DNA from: Imbricaverruca yamaguchii
Taxonomy: Eukaryota; Arthropoda; Thecostraca; Neoverrucidae
Direction of reading: 5' to 3'
NCBI GenBank assembly: GCA_034440575.1
Contig: JAOTOL010001322.1
Coordinates: forward strand, 431,001-495,000
Length of the DNA: 64,000 nucleotides
In this document: positions 35,062 through 46,969 of the stretch, piece by piece
Numbering within the stretch: the first letter of the stretch is position 1
Layout of the letters: each line of letters begins with the position of its first letter
Translations under genes and position numbers: made by a program
The notes under the pieces: model-generated
The model's database searches: none
Seen by the model: the letters and a program-made list of their open reading frames with translations, nothing else
Told to the model about the DNA's origin: nothing

Positions 35062-35673
35062 GAGACGCGAGGAGACACGAGGCGACACCTCACAGCACGC
35101 CGACAGCAGTGACGCACTGCTGGGCGGGGGAGACGCGAGGAGACGCGAGGCGACACCTCACAACACGCCGGCAGCAGTGACGTACTGCCGGGCGGGGGAG
35201 ACGTGAGGAGACGCGAGGCGACACCTCACAGCACGCCGACAGCAGTGACGCACTGCCGGGCGGGGGAGACGTGAGGAGACGCGAGGCGACACCTCACAGC
35301 ACGCCGACAGCAGTGACGCACTGTCGGGCGGGGGAGACGTGAGGAGACGCGAGGCGACACCTCACAGCACGCCGACAGCAGTGACGCACTGCCGGGCGGG
35401 GGAGACGTGAGGAGACGCGAGGCGACGCCTCACAGCACGCCGACAGCAGTGACGCACTGTCGGGCGGGGGAGACGTGAGGAGACGCGAGGCGACGCCTCA
35501 CAGCACGCCGACAGCAGTGACGCACTGCCGGGCGGGGGAGACGTGAGGAGACGCGAGGCGACACCTCACAGCACGCCGACAGCAGTGACGCACTGCCGGG
35601 CGGGGGAGACGTGAGGAGACGCGAGGCGACACCTCACAGCACGCCGACAGCAGTGACGCACTGCCGGGCGTGG
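35062..35673 (+). repeat. 68-bp minisatellite, nine units
   Basis: Units contain gagacgcgaggcgacacctc, acagcacgccgacagcagtg and acgcactgccgggcgggg. Units 3-9 are almost identical; units 1-2 carry most variants. GC-rich and likely recently expanded. Confidence 0.92.
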
Positions 35674-37505
35674 AGGAGCACGCTAAAGGAGAGCCGCGTT
35701 TCCATTCCGTCCGCCCGTCTCCTCTTTTCCTCTCTTTTTTATTTGTAATTCCATTAACACCCGAGCAAGTAGCACATGACATACAAACGCCGCTGGATAA
35801 TGTACCGATATTGGTCAAAGCATAAGCAAAGATAAAAGCAAAGATATCAGCCGGATATAGCCTAAGGTTAAGCCTAGGCCTAAGGGCCTAAGCCTAAGCC
35901 TAATGGTTAAGATATAAGCTAAAGCATAAAAGTGTAGGGCTAAGAGACGCACCGAACCACCTGACCGCCGAAGAGAGCAGGCTTTAGCTCTTTAGCTGTA
36001 ACACGAGCAGCAAGTGAATCGAGTAAAACGTAATAGGTCTCATTGAGCACACTGCATCTACAAGGCACCAGTGTTGTATGCCTCGTCTACAAACGTTTTC
36101 TAGCATCAAACAACCCAGCTTATCCACTCCATTCGTATTCTGTTTGACTGTACTGCAGCTGTGTCGGCTGTGCAGGAGGCGCGCTTTTTATCTGGGTGCA
36201 GGGCATCCTGAATCCGAGATGCGGCATTTCAGAGAAATGTAGAAAAGAAGTGCAGAGAAGAAGTGCAGAGAAGTGGATCACGGTTGGATACCGTGACACA
36301 GCTGGTTTTCGACGCTGACATCCAACCGGCAGGGGTGCCTAACATGAATGATGCATGCAACAATATTCATTTACACTCAGAGGGTACAAAAAGTGCGCCA
36401 ATGGAAGGCAGATATCTTTCATCTCTCACAAGTGCAAGTGTATGCATCTGGCATCTTCAGGTGGGATACTTAGATGCAAAGATGAGGTAGTGAGCTGGAT
36501 GTCAATGGAAAGGAAACAAACTTAGACGTGCTATATCCCAGAGACATTAAGACAGAAATACAATGTGGAGAAGCAAATAACTTCTCGCCCGGCAGTTCAT
36601 GAACTGCACAGTATGGGAGATGTTTGTGGCATTAGATACATTCTCGCTACAGCATACGAGATTAAGATGTGCTATGATTGAGATTTAGATTGCAAGAGTG
36701 GCATAATGTCAATCTGAGTGATGCTTTTCTATTTAGAAACTAGCATGGGGTCATCACAAATTAGGTTAAACGAATCAAGGTGCAGGACAGTTAAAAGCCA
36801 ACACGTTTGCAGTCAAAAGGTGGTCGATCTGTAATGGTTCACCTGTGAATGCAGTGGAGAGTTCCATACTGAATGCAGTAAAAATAGTGAAAATACATTA
36901 CTTAGATTCAAGAAGCATAATGTTTATTTTCATATATGCGGTATGGCGACGGACATTGGGGCAAATGGGACGTGCGTGATGTCAGTAGGAATGTTAGATT
37001 ATGTTTATGCGCAGGGAATAGCGAAGAAACGGGCGGGTGTATCTGGCGGTGGATTCAGAACCGATATATGAAAATAGTAGTCATCGGAGCATAATGGGAC
37101 CGACAGTTTCTTTCGAACTCAGGATATAATATTGCTGAGGGATGTCTGGGTCATTTACTCCTATAGTCCAAATTCCATCCATGGACTTATCCTAGGTGTA
37201 CTCTGTGGATCTTGTCAAGCCTTATAAATAAGAGGTGTCCATTTTTGAAAAACATAGGGGGGCCGAAGTTTACTAACCCCCCTCCCCAACCAAAAACCCG
37301 TCGGATTTCGCATACTATATTTTCAGACCTCAATAATTCTGATTTTTATTTCACGATGCATATGTTTATGCTTTTCAGCATCCTCGCCAACGGAAAAATC
37401 GTCCAGTAGCAGGTGAAGTCACATAAGCAAAAGAGCAATGCAAAGTACATGTCAATACAAACTGTGAGCCATAGCATGCTACTACAGTGTCATGCAGTGG
37501 ACTCA
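35674..37505. other. Unassigned sequence with a short GCCTAA cluster
   Basis: At 35,859-35,910 four to five CCTAAG/GCCTAA words lie close together, with gaps. The rest is AT-rich without recognised genes or repeats. Confidence 0.4.
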
Positions 37506-37582
37506 GGTACATCGTCATCGTCAACGTTATCGTCATCGTCATCGTCATCGTCATCGTTATCGTCATCTTCAATGTCGCCGTC
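37506..37582 (+). repeat. TCATCG microsatellite
   Basis: About twelve tcatcg/ttatcg hexamers; encodes serine-rich runs by chance. No exon boundary is evident around it. Confidence 0.85.
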
Positions 37583-39860
37583 GCTTTCCCCTCACTCCAC
37601 ACACCAACAAACACACAACGCTGAAATAAAATATGTATGCGCCGATTTGCAGGCTAAAACACATCGGCCTTGATGGAGCATCGGAGCACAGCAGGCCTGA
37701 ACTGTGATGACGATGGGTGAAGTTATTTCCTTGATGCCTAACATTAGGGAGTGACGAGGCCAAAGTTTTGCTTAGGCGAGTTCAGTGTCAGGGAGGGGGC
37801 ACAGCTTCCACAAAATCATTGGAATCGAAAACAATGTCCTCTGATCAAACATGTGCACTGATGTAATCATCTTGATCGCCGAGTCTAGTCAGTCACCACA
37901 CACCACACCCATCAAACTAAAATGCACATCGAATCATATGCATCAATTAACGCAATCGTCCTACTATTTGTTTTACAACAGTTTAGAAATTCCACCCGTA
38001 CCCAATGACGCAGCCAAGAGCAAGAGTAGGAAACACTGGGTACATGCCTCTCCGGTCACGGCTAAGGAATTCGAAAAGATCAGCCCTGGAGATTCCCAGA
38101 AGTGCCATCTAATGGTTTTGAAATGGATATGTCGGCTCGAATGATTTTTTTGGGCTCTTGAATCGGAAATAAAATGTACAAAACTTCGGGAATTGGGAAT
38201 AATGTCAGACATCAAAACAGTGTTCAAATCATTGGGATTGGAATGGTCCACGCACTAGGTGTTGCAACAGGAGCATTTTTTACTGCAGCCCTGTTAATAC
38301 ATGTACTTATGATATCTACACTGTTGTAAAATCTCCAACTGAAAAATAAACTAAATACTAAGATACTCCAAAAGTGAAGAAGCCCATGCACCTCTACAAT
38401 TACCCGGTATATGGAGATATAACTAGTGTAATTGAAGCTAACTATTTAAATCCTAACCTAAACTTTAACGCCAAAAAGACCAAAACTTATTCCTCTACAC
38501 TACAGAAATCGAAGTCACGAGGCGGCGCCTAAAAACAAGATGGCGCTCGGCAGCCTCGCTAGGTTGATATAGTATAATGTGCGTGCTACGAAAGTACTTA
38601 TCAGATAAAAACTAATGAAATATCATCACGGAAGTAATTGCTAAAAACCTATCTACAGGTTAGACTAGTGTACTGCCATGTTATGCAACGACTTATCTGG
38701 AAATTTGGAGCTCCAAACGGACGTGTTTCCACCGTGACACCTGGCGGCAAACTGAAACTGAACCCGGCCTGTTTAAAAAAAACAGGCGGGGTTGAAGCTA
38801 TCTTCGAGCTCGATAGTTGGATTCATTGGTGTGCATCAGACCAAACGGGCATCAAACACTGAAAAGTCCTGTCTGAGGAGCAACGAACCAAGTTTGCGAT
38901 TTCGAACTCATCGTTGTCAGTCTCGGTCTCAGTCTTCGTAGCGGTTGCTGTCTCGTCCGTGACTTTCTGTCACTTCGAAAATACGTGTGGCTTAACAATT
39001 AATCTAGCTTTCCCCAACGCTGATCTCGCGCTCATAACAGATACAACAATATATGCAAGTAAACAACGCAGGCACTTGATTGCCGCATATAACGTCATTT
39101 ACCACATTCACCTAGATCTTAGCAACTACACAAATGAGTTCCATTCCCGCCCCAGGTGCGCTACAAGATAGGAGAATAGCAGGTGCGAGCAAACGTTAAG
39201 TATTGTTGGACACCAGAGCGTAGCCCCAGATTGTGCGTGGCAGATAGCTGGTAGGTTCCAGATGTCTTCCTGGCCAGCTGTTGCTGACCAGAAAGCTGTC
39301 CTGGCCAGCTGTTAGTGGCCAATCGGCCGCCAGCTGCCTGGGCAGTGCGTGTGATGGGCGAAGGTGTCTAGCACTTGGGCTTTCCGACGAGTTGCGGTGG
39401 TCATGGCATATCGGGGAGAAGTGCGGCGGTGGTAGTTATAAACGCGTCGAGTTGATTTTCCACCGGGCGGCTCGGCACACGTCGCCGAAGCGATGCTTGT
39501 CTGGCGGCGTCGCTGTCGCCGACCCGCCGGTCGTGGTGCCTGGACAACGTGTCAACACAGACAGACGGACACTGCGCTTCTGGGTAAATGCGCAAACTAA
39601 ATGCCAGCTCGGCATCGTTTGACCTGTATTTTGTTGAGCACCATACACCAGTGCACGAGTGAAGCGACGTTTTATTACGGCAGCGGTCGATGTCTGTTAA
39701 GAGTCGTTTTGCTTGAACCAACACGGCGCGGTTAATAATGTATGTGTTCGTTTCCCTAATGGCGCGGCTCCACTGTTCGCTGTGGTTCATTGTGTGAACG
39801 GCCGTGAGGCGCGCATATCAGATGGGCGGTTGGGATTGCTGTCCTGAGCACGGTCCGGTT
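37583..39860. other. Unassigned sequence
   Basis: Over 2 kb without recognisable protein, RNA or repeat. Around 39,240-39,320 the word ctggccagctgtt occurs twice. Confidence 0.4.
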
Positions 39861-40131
39861 GGATATTGGGCATTGGTTACTGGTTATTGGCTACTGGCCG
39901 TTGGCTGCTGGTCTTTAGTTATCGGCCACTTGTTATTAGTTACGGATCGTTGTTATCGATTATTGGTTATTTGATGTTGGTTATTGGCTACCGGTTATTT
40001 ATTGTCGGTTATAGTTTACCGGTTTATAGCTACCGGCTACTACCTACCAGCTATTGGCTACCGGTTGTTGGTTTCTGGTTATTGGTTACTGGTTAGTGGG
40101 AATTCGTTATTTGTTATTGGTAATTGGCTTC
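39861..40131 (-). repeat. TAACCAATAACC-type minisatellite grown from a SINE tail
   Basis: On the minus strand about 270 bp of 7-bp words (aataacc, agtaacc, ggtagcc) directly continue the 3' end of the SINE at 40,132-40,335, which ends ccaattaccaataacaaata. The original tail of this family is an AATAAC repeat, so the array is best read as its expansion. Confidence 0.75.
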
Positions 40132-40335
40132 ACGAAGCTTCGACTGTCTTGGGTCCAGAGACGTCGCCAATCTCTGGCACCCGTCAGTGGCGGGTGAAGA
40201 TCAGTGGCAGGCGTGCCTCGAGCCCACAACCTTCCGGCTGAGTCGCCAATCCCTGGCGCCCATCAGTGGCGGGTGAAGATCAGCGGCAGGCGTGCCTCGA
40301 GCCCACAACCGTCCGGCTGAGGGTGGCCGGTTGGA
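40132..40335 (-). mobile_element. tRNA-derived SINE with an 80-bp internal duplication
   Basis: The minus strand has a B-box-like gtgggctcgaggcacgcc, then ctgatcttcacccgccactg and cagagattggcgacg, then a tail cagtcgaagcttcgtgaagc + caattaccaataac. The same order is found in the SINE at 61,005-61,150. The body segment is present twice in tandem (40,162-40,241 and 40,242-40,321, a few differences). The A-box is weak. No target duplication seen. Confidence 0.7.
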
Positions 40336-40738
40336 AGGGCGAATTGACCCCTGTTCTCCACTCAGGAAAATTATGATTGCGCCACTGGTTGTGAACGAGC
40401 CTTCACCGGTCGCTGTTACTCTCGCCGCTCCTGATCATGGAGCTTATGGTCCTGGCCGAAAGTTTAGCTTCCCGTTGCATCTCCCTAGTTGCACTGCTCT
40501 GCGGACTGTCTCGAGATGACGGCTTGCGTTGAATGCAATTAACCAACCGAGAAAAGGCAGGTGTGGCGACCCTGCACGGGGCGTGAAATTATCCCATCAC
40601 GACGATTTCACCTCGTGACGTTCGCACAAGAGGCTATCGACACGTACCATAACCGTCCCAAGCTGGCGGATATTCCTCTCTTGAAAAGTACGGATACAGT
40701 ACCCACCAAACAAACTAATGTATGACCAAAATCAGCAG
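40336..40738. other. Unassigned sequence
   Basis: No feature recognised. Confidence 0.4.
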
Positions 40739-40920
40739 GGCCGGGGATGGCCGAGTGGTTAAGGTGTTGAGTTCTTGGTGCCAAAGGTCCCGGGTTCAAC
40801 GTTCGCACCACTCGGGAAGTTTTCCAACTCCGGGGCACACAGGCTAAGCAGTGTGGGCGGCGCTATTAGCCGTGATCGTGCATAACGTGCGTCGTGAACC
40901 ACACACTAAACAGTGAAACG
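40739..40920 (+). mobile_element. tRNA-Ser/Leu-derived SINE
   Basis: Begins ccggggatggccgagtggtt-aagg, a perfect class II tRNA A-box/D-arm, followed by gtgccaaaggtcccgggttc-aac, a slightly damaged B-box, and a ~100-bp unrelated body. Possible target duplications aaatcagcag (40,729-40,738) and aaatcaacag (40,921-40,930) flank it with one mismatch. The degraded T-arm and missing acceptor pairing exclude an active tRNA gene. Confidence 0.7.
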
Positions 40921-41521
40921 AAATCAACAGGAGTGGCAACACGAATTGAACATCAGGCGCCCACAGCTGATAATCCCTGCGCAAAACATGCCCGCACCTA
41001 CCGGCAGAAATCGGCAGCGGCCCCGGTGACCCGGGTCAGGTCACGACAGGCAGCACAGCACCAACGCCCACCGATCTTGACACTACCGATGACAGTGCCC
41101 ACGACGCTCGGCGGTGCTCTCGTGACGTTGCGAGCCGGCGACCAATCAGATCCCGATCCCCCACAGACCACAGACCGGCATCGGCGGCGGCCGCTGCTCC
41201 AGCTCCAACACACCCGGCGCGTGGCGGGCGTGCGCCGTCTCCGGCCGTGTTGGATTACCCGGCGTGTTTTTCAAACAGAGCGTGAAACTCTAATGGACTG
41301 CACCCGACTCTCGGATGTCCCGAGAGTAGTCAAGCCATGCACCCAACTCGGCTATCCATTAACCCCGGGGGACGAGCAGTGAATGAGCCAGGATTTGGTC
41401 CAGGGGGCGAACATCTGAAGGGGTCCTCTATTTACATCTGTGCCCTCCCACTTTTCCGAAACTCGAAACTTTCCACTTTTCCGAAACGGATATCGGTTAC
41501 TTGACTTCCGAGACTTTCCAT

Positions 41522-41522
<1 letters not shown>
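40921..41522. other. Unassigned sequence
   Basis: A 162-codon plus frame (40,894-41,382) overlaps the SINE end and shows no domain. Nothing else recognised. Confidence 0.35.
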
Positions 41523-41585
<63 letters not shown>

Positions 41586-41597
41586 GGAGTTCAATGT

Positions 41598-41666
<69 letters not shown>

Positions 41667-41678
41667 GGAGTTCAATGT

Positions 41679-41714
<36 letters not shown>

Positions 41715-41786
41715 GGTCAGTTCAATGATATATATATATATATATATTATATATCATATCATATATCATATCATATATATCATTGA
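41523..41786. repeat. TA microsatellite interleaved with an 18-bp insert
   Basis: Three TA tracts (41,524-41,582, ~41,601-41,664, ~41,683-41,711) are separated by ggggagttcaatgttaca (twice) and a variant ggtcagttcaatga, then a degenerate atatcat tail. A unit made of insert plus TA tract has been duplicated. Confidence 0.9.
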
Positions 41787-42587
41787 ATAACACAGCATAC
41801 TCCGTTTTGATTTTCCTCTTTGAGAGGCTCTCAAGTTGTCTGATAGGTAACCACTCCCCGTAGGCATATGACTGTTACTGGCTATGTACTGTGACCTTCC
41901 CGCACCCCTCGCCAGTTCTCAAGGACTTTTTGTTAGCCTCAGAAGATCCTGATCCTTCAGATGCCCATCCCAAAGCTCAGGAACAACCCAGTCCAGTCAT
42001 ATATAGCGTTCAGTGACCAACTTCAATCGTCAGGGATTCTCTCCAGATGTTGGGGGTCCTTCTCATTCCCTGATGGCCTTTCTAGCTTCAAGGTCTTTCT
42101 ACCTCTAGCATCAGTACTCCTCAGTATTCCTCGCAATCGTCGTTAGTCTTAGAGACTCTTCTTAGCTCTTAGGGACTCTGTTAGCCCTGAAGTACTCTCT
42201 CAAGCTGCTAGGAGCCCTTTCAAGTCATGGACTGCTCTTGTGGTTTAAAGAATATTCCAGCTTTGAGGCTAGTCCCCGGTATTCCTCACTTAATTTACCA
42301 GTCAACATGTTTTTCCCCTTCCCAGGGGACTTTGTTCATCTATTAGGGGATTATCTCAACCTCAGAAGAATGTCAGTCTAGTCGTCTCTAACTCTCATCA
42401 GATCCTTTTCATCCCCCAGGGCTCTCTCCTCTTCCAGGGAACAGGCAGGAAGATAGGGAATGACAACGGCCTGGGCCTGATTATTCGGTTTAAATGTACA
42501 CAATTGCACTTCCCGTACCGCCAGAGTACCATTGCGTGTTACATGGCGTATTCTATTCCGCGTAATAGTGTGAAAAAAGTAACCATG
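41787..42587. other. Unassigned sequence, faintly repetitive
   Basis: Words like ttagggactct, ctcaggaac and cttctcattcc recur irregularly at 41,920-42,380, suggesting a very old tandem repeat. No gene recognised. Confidence 0.35.
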
Positions 42588-42692
42588 CACTGAAAGCTGA
42601 AAAAATATATCATGCACTGAAGGCACTGGACACATCCACTGAGGGCACTGAAACTGACTATCATCCACTGAGGGCACTGACAGGCAGTGGTG
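42588..42692. repeat. CACTGAGGGCACTGA short tandem repeat
   Basis: Four to five imperfect copies of catccactgagggcactga of variable spacing. Confidence 0.7.
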
Positions 42693-44631
42693 GCATTAAT
42701 TGGTTGAGTTGGATTTGATCTTAGTTGGAGTAATTTGAAGGTTATTTATCATAAACATGTTATTTATCAGGTCGTTATAGCTGCTTTGCAACGTCTTATC
42801 TTGAGCAGAGTGCATTCATAGTCTTCAACCACTCTCGCGCTCTCGCTCTGAGTCTTAAATGTAAAACCACATATAGCATAGGGTATCCTAATCCCATTTT
42901 TGCATTATTACACGCAGAAAATAACATTCGGTATTATCTTGTATGTCACCTAGCTTTATTTCTACCGGTATGAAACCCGAGCGATGTCGTTGAATTTGAC
43001 GTTCATTCGAAAGATGAATTCGATGTCTCCCTCCATAGATGGACGAATTATCATGCACAATCCGTCGATTGTTCTGCTGTTTCGTTGTCAACTAACGTTT
43101 GTTGGTTGTTGTATGTCGACTGCGACTAAGTACATTGACAAGTGCAGTGCATGAACCATTTCCCTAGTCATTGTTGTTGGTGCATGACAAAATAGCACTA
43201 AGCCACTGCAGTGGTGAAATGAAGTACACTGGCGACGGCACGTGCTTTTTGCCGAGAGACAAAACCCAGCAAAAGCATAGGAAGTGGTGCAAAAGAAATA
43301 CACACACACCTGGACACACATATGCACACAAGCACATTTACTGTATGAAAGCTTTTGATGAGGTAAACGATCTCGGTTTATAGACTTCAGTTGGTCACTG
43401 TTCCTGACAGTTGCCAGAAGGAAGGCATTGAAGTTGGTTCAGCTTTGGGCCAATATACATTCCCGGACTGCCAGACGTAATGATTTCACACAATCGACTT
43501 CGTGCGGACAGAACATTCTAGATTGACCGTGGTTTTGAAGCGCGAATTCCACTGGCTCAATGGGGCGTTGTTCATGCTGCCCATGCTGTACACTAACACA
43601 TAAATGGTGGAATTAAATGGTGTTCCATTTTCTAATCATGAAAAGTGAGCTCGCACCACGAATGACAGCAGGGCCGCCGCATTTCGCACAGAAGCAATAT
43701 AACTTAAAAGCCTCCGATTGTAAGATAAGCTGAGTGGCATTCGCTTGAGTAAATAATTCAACACCACAGAAGTCTGAATGTATCGCTGGACACACAGTGC
43801 ACAAAGCATGCCATGTATTATAATCAATACCGTGTCGCCACTGTGGCGCTGACCCGCCGTTTGGCCGTCGCGTGTCACGCTGCTGTCCCCGGCTCGGTAC
43901 TCCATGTGGGTGCCGCGGCTTCTTTGATGCATCTGTGCACCCGAAGAAAGGTAGCCAAAACGTAATTGCCTTATATGTACGTGACTCGCTGCAATGAGGA
44001 ACGAAACTGCTAGCTACACAGACATGAAACGACAATGCAGGTTTGCATGATGTCCTCACATTCGAGTCGACGTGAAGCTTCTCCGGCACCTGCAACACCA
44101 CATTAAGCATAGGTCACATCCTGCTAGACTGTAGGAGCTTTAACGCTCAAGGACAACCACTTAAGGCCTTCTGCCGAAAAGAGAGCATCACCATGAAGAT
44201 CATAACGCTTCTGATTGACAAGCACCAGCATTCCTTCAACTGTTATTTCGATATGTGCACGCCACAAAACTAGCATGAGCACTATATACATCACACTACC
44301 AACACTCACTTCAACACGCAATGTATGTTCGCGATGCACTCATAGGAAACATGTAAATATCCATCCCCGAAAGGGCGCCGAATGTCATTGACCGTACACC
44401 AGCCGATTTCATTTCCAATTGGAAACTTGAAACGGTTGCCTAGCTGTGTCATCTGGTGTAGATATGAGCAGATTTGTTTTAGGAAAATAAAAACCAAAAA
44501 GCGAAGAAAAACATAACTAAGCACGGCTGCCCAGAGGTATAGCGAACGGAGGCGAGCCGAATTACCAAACAACTTACAAACTCCGCTGATAACCTTGCAA
44601 GATATGCTGAAACTAACTCTTTAAACCTCTC
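42693..44631. other. Unassigned sequence
   Basis: Nearly 2 kb with short frames only; no recognised domain, RNA or repeat family. Confidence 0.4.
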
Positions 44632-44825
44632 TCCTGTCAGATCCTCACGCACCGTCCCGGGGGGGGGGGGGTTAGGGCCCCCTCTAATTTCCAAACTAAA
44701 TGTCGCACAAAAACGAAATAGATGTAATCGAAAAGCGCTTGACGAGTAGGGCCACACACCACCCTAAAAATTTTCCCAAAAAGTGACGTCACTTGGGGGC
44801 CCAGGTTTTCACGATTTACATAATT
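44632..44825 (-). repeat. Dispersed repeat Y, copy 1
   Basis: Minus-strand words gatgtaaatcgt-like, gtgacgtcacttttt, ccctactcgtcaagcgc and gggacggtgcgtgaggatct match 51,640-51,838 in the same order. Contains a G/C run at 44,659. Type of element unknown. Confidence 0.65.
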
Positions 44826-44996
44826 TGTTTGGCTCTGTGGAAGGCATTCAATGGTTTATGTGATAAGACTCATAAAGAAGTTAAGCTAAGATTTGGCGTA
44901 AAATGTGGATTACAAGCTTCATGCGCGGAACCATATTTTACCAAAGAATCGGAAAGCCACTTCAGGCCACATGTGAAAGTTGTACGATTCTCTAGC

Positions 44997-45302
44997 CTAT
45001 GCCAGCTTATGGTGCATGAAGAGAGCAAACAAGAACGGGTTTACTATCATTGGTAGATTAATTTTGAAAATGCTTCGTGAGGCCCAGAGCACAGGGACAA
45101 CGATTGTTGCCAATTCTGTTGGCGGGGCACACCCGAAGTGATCCCATGTTAAGAAAAGCAAAATGTCGGTGGGTCCAAGACAAATAATATGGAGCCCACC
45201 AAAAGAATAGAGAACTCCACCTAGGAATTCCTCCACCAACTGGCAACCAAATAAGACAAATGAACAGCATAAGCTACGAAATGAGATGCTAAACAAAACC
45301 AA
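44997..45302 (-). CDS. Hydrophobic ORF, possible GPCR-like terminal exon
   Basis: A 101-codon minus frame is rich in hydrophobic residues and ends PMIVNPFLFALFMHHKLA then stop. NPFLF followed by a short basic stretch resembles the NPxxY end of helix 7 in class A GPCRs, preceded by a plausible helix (ELATIVVPVLWASRSIFKIN). At the 5' side the minus strand shows a long pyrimidine tract ending TTTTGTTTAG at about 45,290, a plausible splice acceptor. Against this: no CWxP helix 6 motif, no upstream exon recognised, and an adjacent dispersed repeat. It could equally be a chance frame. Confidence 0.22.
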   Translation of the reverse strand: MVLFSISFRSLCCSFVLFGCQLVEEFLGGVLYSFGGLHIICLGPTDILLFLTWDHFGCAPPTELATIVVPVLWASRSIFKINLPMIVNPFLFALFMHHKLA

Positions 45303-45625
45303 AAAGAAAAAGAAGAAGTATGGAAAAGAAACGTGACGAGCAGTGAAGCTGCGGGGTTAGGTGGGGCAGAACAGACAACTCACGCACAATAAGAGTAGCC
45401 AGGGAAAGATATGACGTTCGCCTATGCATTGCTTGATTGTACTTTCCTGCCATGAGTTGATGTTGGAATATATCGACCGACGGTGTCCTGGACCGATGGT
45501 GGGTTGAGGTGCTTGGAATCTACGTTTATAACACAGACGGCAGTCCTATAAGCTCCAAAAACTCCTAGTTCAGTTTGAAAAACTTCGATAAACGTTCTTC
45601 CTAGCATTTCCCTACTTCATTTCAG
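45303..45625. other. Unassigned sequence
   Basis: No feature recognised before the TTAA transposon. Confidence 0.4.
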
Positions 45626-46969
45626 TTAACACGCGCACTGGAGGGGGCGAAATCCGCCCACCCCTCCGGTTTTTCGTAGATATCTCCAGAGTTTACCGGC
45701 AGATATATGCCATTGTTTGTGTACCTGCCAATAAATGACCGGCGCGTTGTTTGAAGTAAGAGAAATGAAAATCGACCGAATATTTTTCGAGTTAGGGGTA
45801 GCTAAAGTTTTAAAAAAATTATCAGCGCCAGATCACAAATATCGGCGCTGATGCGCTTGCCGTATATTAGCAAAAAGGAAGTGTTCTTGGCAAAACTAGC
45901 GACTTGTTTGATGTACATTATCATGCTACATTGTTCCAGAGTCATGTCAAGTCACCGAGGTCAAGTCAGGTCAAGTTCATAACAGGATAACACACGCCCT
46001 AGAGTGGGTATGGCGAAATCCGCCAATCCTTCCGATTTTTCGTACATAACTCCGTATTGCACCAGCCAATATAAGCCAAATTGTTTTCGCGTTCCTGCTT
46101 AGAAATGACCGGCGCATTGTTTAAAGCAAGAAAAATTAAAATCGGCAGAGAAGTTTTCAAGTTAGGGGCCGTTAAACTAAAAGTAATTTGCAGCGCCAGA
46201 CCACAAAAATCGGCGCTGATGCGCTTCCCGTATATTTGCAATATGGAAGTGTTCTTGACAACACTAGCGACTTGTTTGATGCATATTGTTATGCTATATA
46301 ATTTAAAAGTCATGTTAAGTCGCCGAGGTCAAATCAGGTCAAGTTCATGATAGGCTAATGGAACCAAACTTGGTCAACTGGAATGTGTCATAAATGCAAA
46401 TGACTGTCATGCGATTGCTGCCACTTTACATGTTACTCCCTATACATCCCGGAATCTACTGTTTGTTATTGTGTGCCTAAGCGTTTCCATACTTTATTCA
46501 TGTATTTCACTCCTTTCTTTGCGAAGCCGATTGTGCCGAGCCGTCCAACGGATCAGTCGGGATGGCAGCCCGGTTCCGGTAACTGGAGCAGGTAATGACC
46601 TAATAAAGTGCTTCTATATAGGTGACCTGAGGTCAAATGGCGGATCTGACATCTGCATTGTATCATTAGTAATGTCCAAAACATCATTAATGCCAATTTT
46701 GGAGCATTTAAACACAACCACAGCGATCCATAACAATGACAATCCAAGCCACGGAAAACCAGAAAATTTTGCTATTTTGACCTCATTTGACCTTAAAAAT
46801 ATTGACCTAAGGTCATGAACTTTCCACATAATAGATTTCACTATCGTGCCTATCCACCCTGTGAATTTCCTTGCTCTAGCCTTCATAGGAGCTGAGATCT
46901 TATGGGAGCGGAATCCGCCCCCCCCTCCAGTGCGCGTTATTTTCAGAGGCCCTCCAGGGCGCGTGTTAA
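45626..46969 (+). mobile_element. TTAA-flanked non-autonomous DNA transposon, 1,336 bp
   Basis: TTAA at 45,626-45,629 and 46,966-46,969 flank termini CACGCGCACTGGAGGG and, inverted, CACGCGCCCTGGAGGG. The first ~360 bp are tandemly duplicated: the TIR-like start, aaatccgcc, tttttcgta and agtgttcttgrcaa blocks occur at 45,630-45,985 and again at 45,986-46,345. The right end has the doubled motif (cagtgcgcgtta then cagggcgcgtg) and taagatctcagctcc on the inverted strand. Interior tgaccttatttgacctt-type words are AGGTCA-rich. No transposase; mobilised in trans if at all. Confidence 0.9.

Noticed and set aside
35062..35673. Possible CRISPR array with 68-bp repeat-spacer period
   Set aside because: The whole 68-bp unit is repeated, including the part that would be spacer.
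40739..40820. Functional tRNA-Ser/Leu gene
   Set aside because: The T-arm is mutated, the acceptor stem does not pair, and a SINE body with possible target duplications follows.
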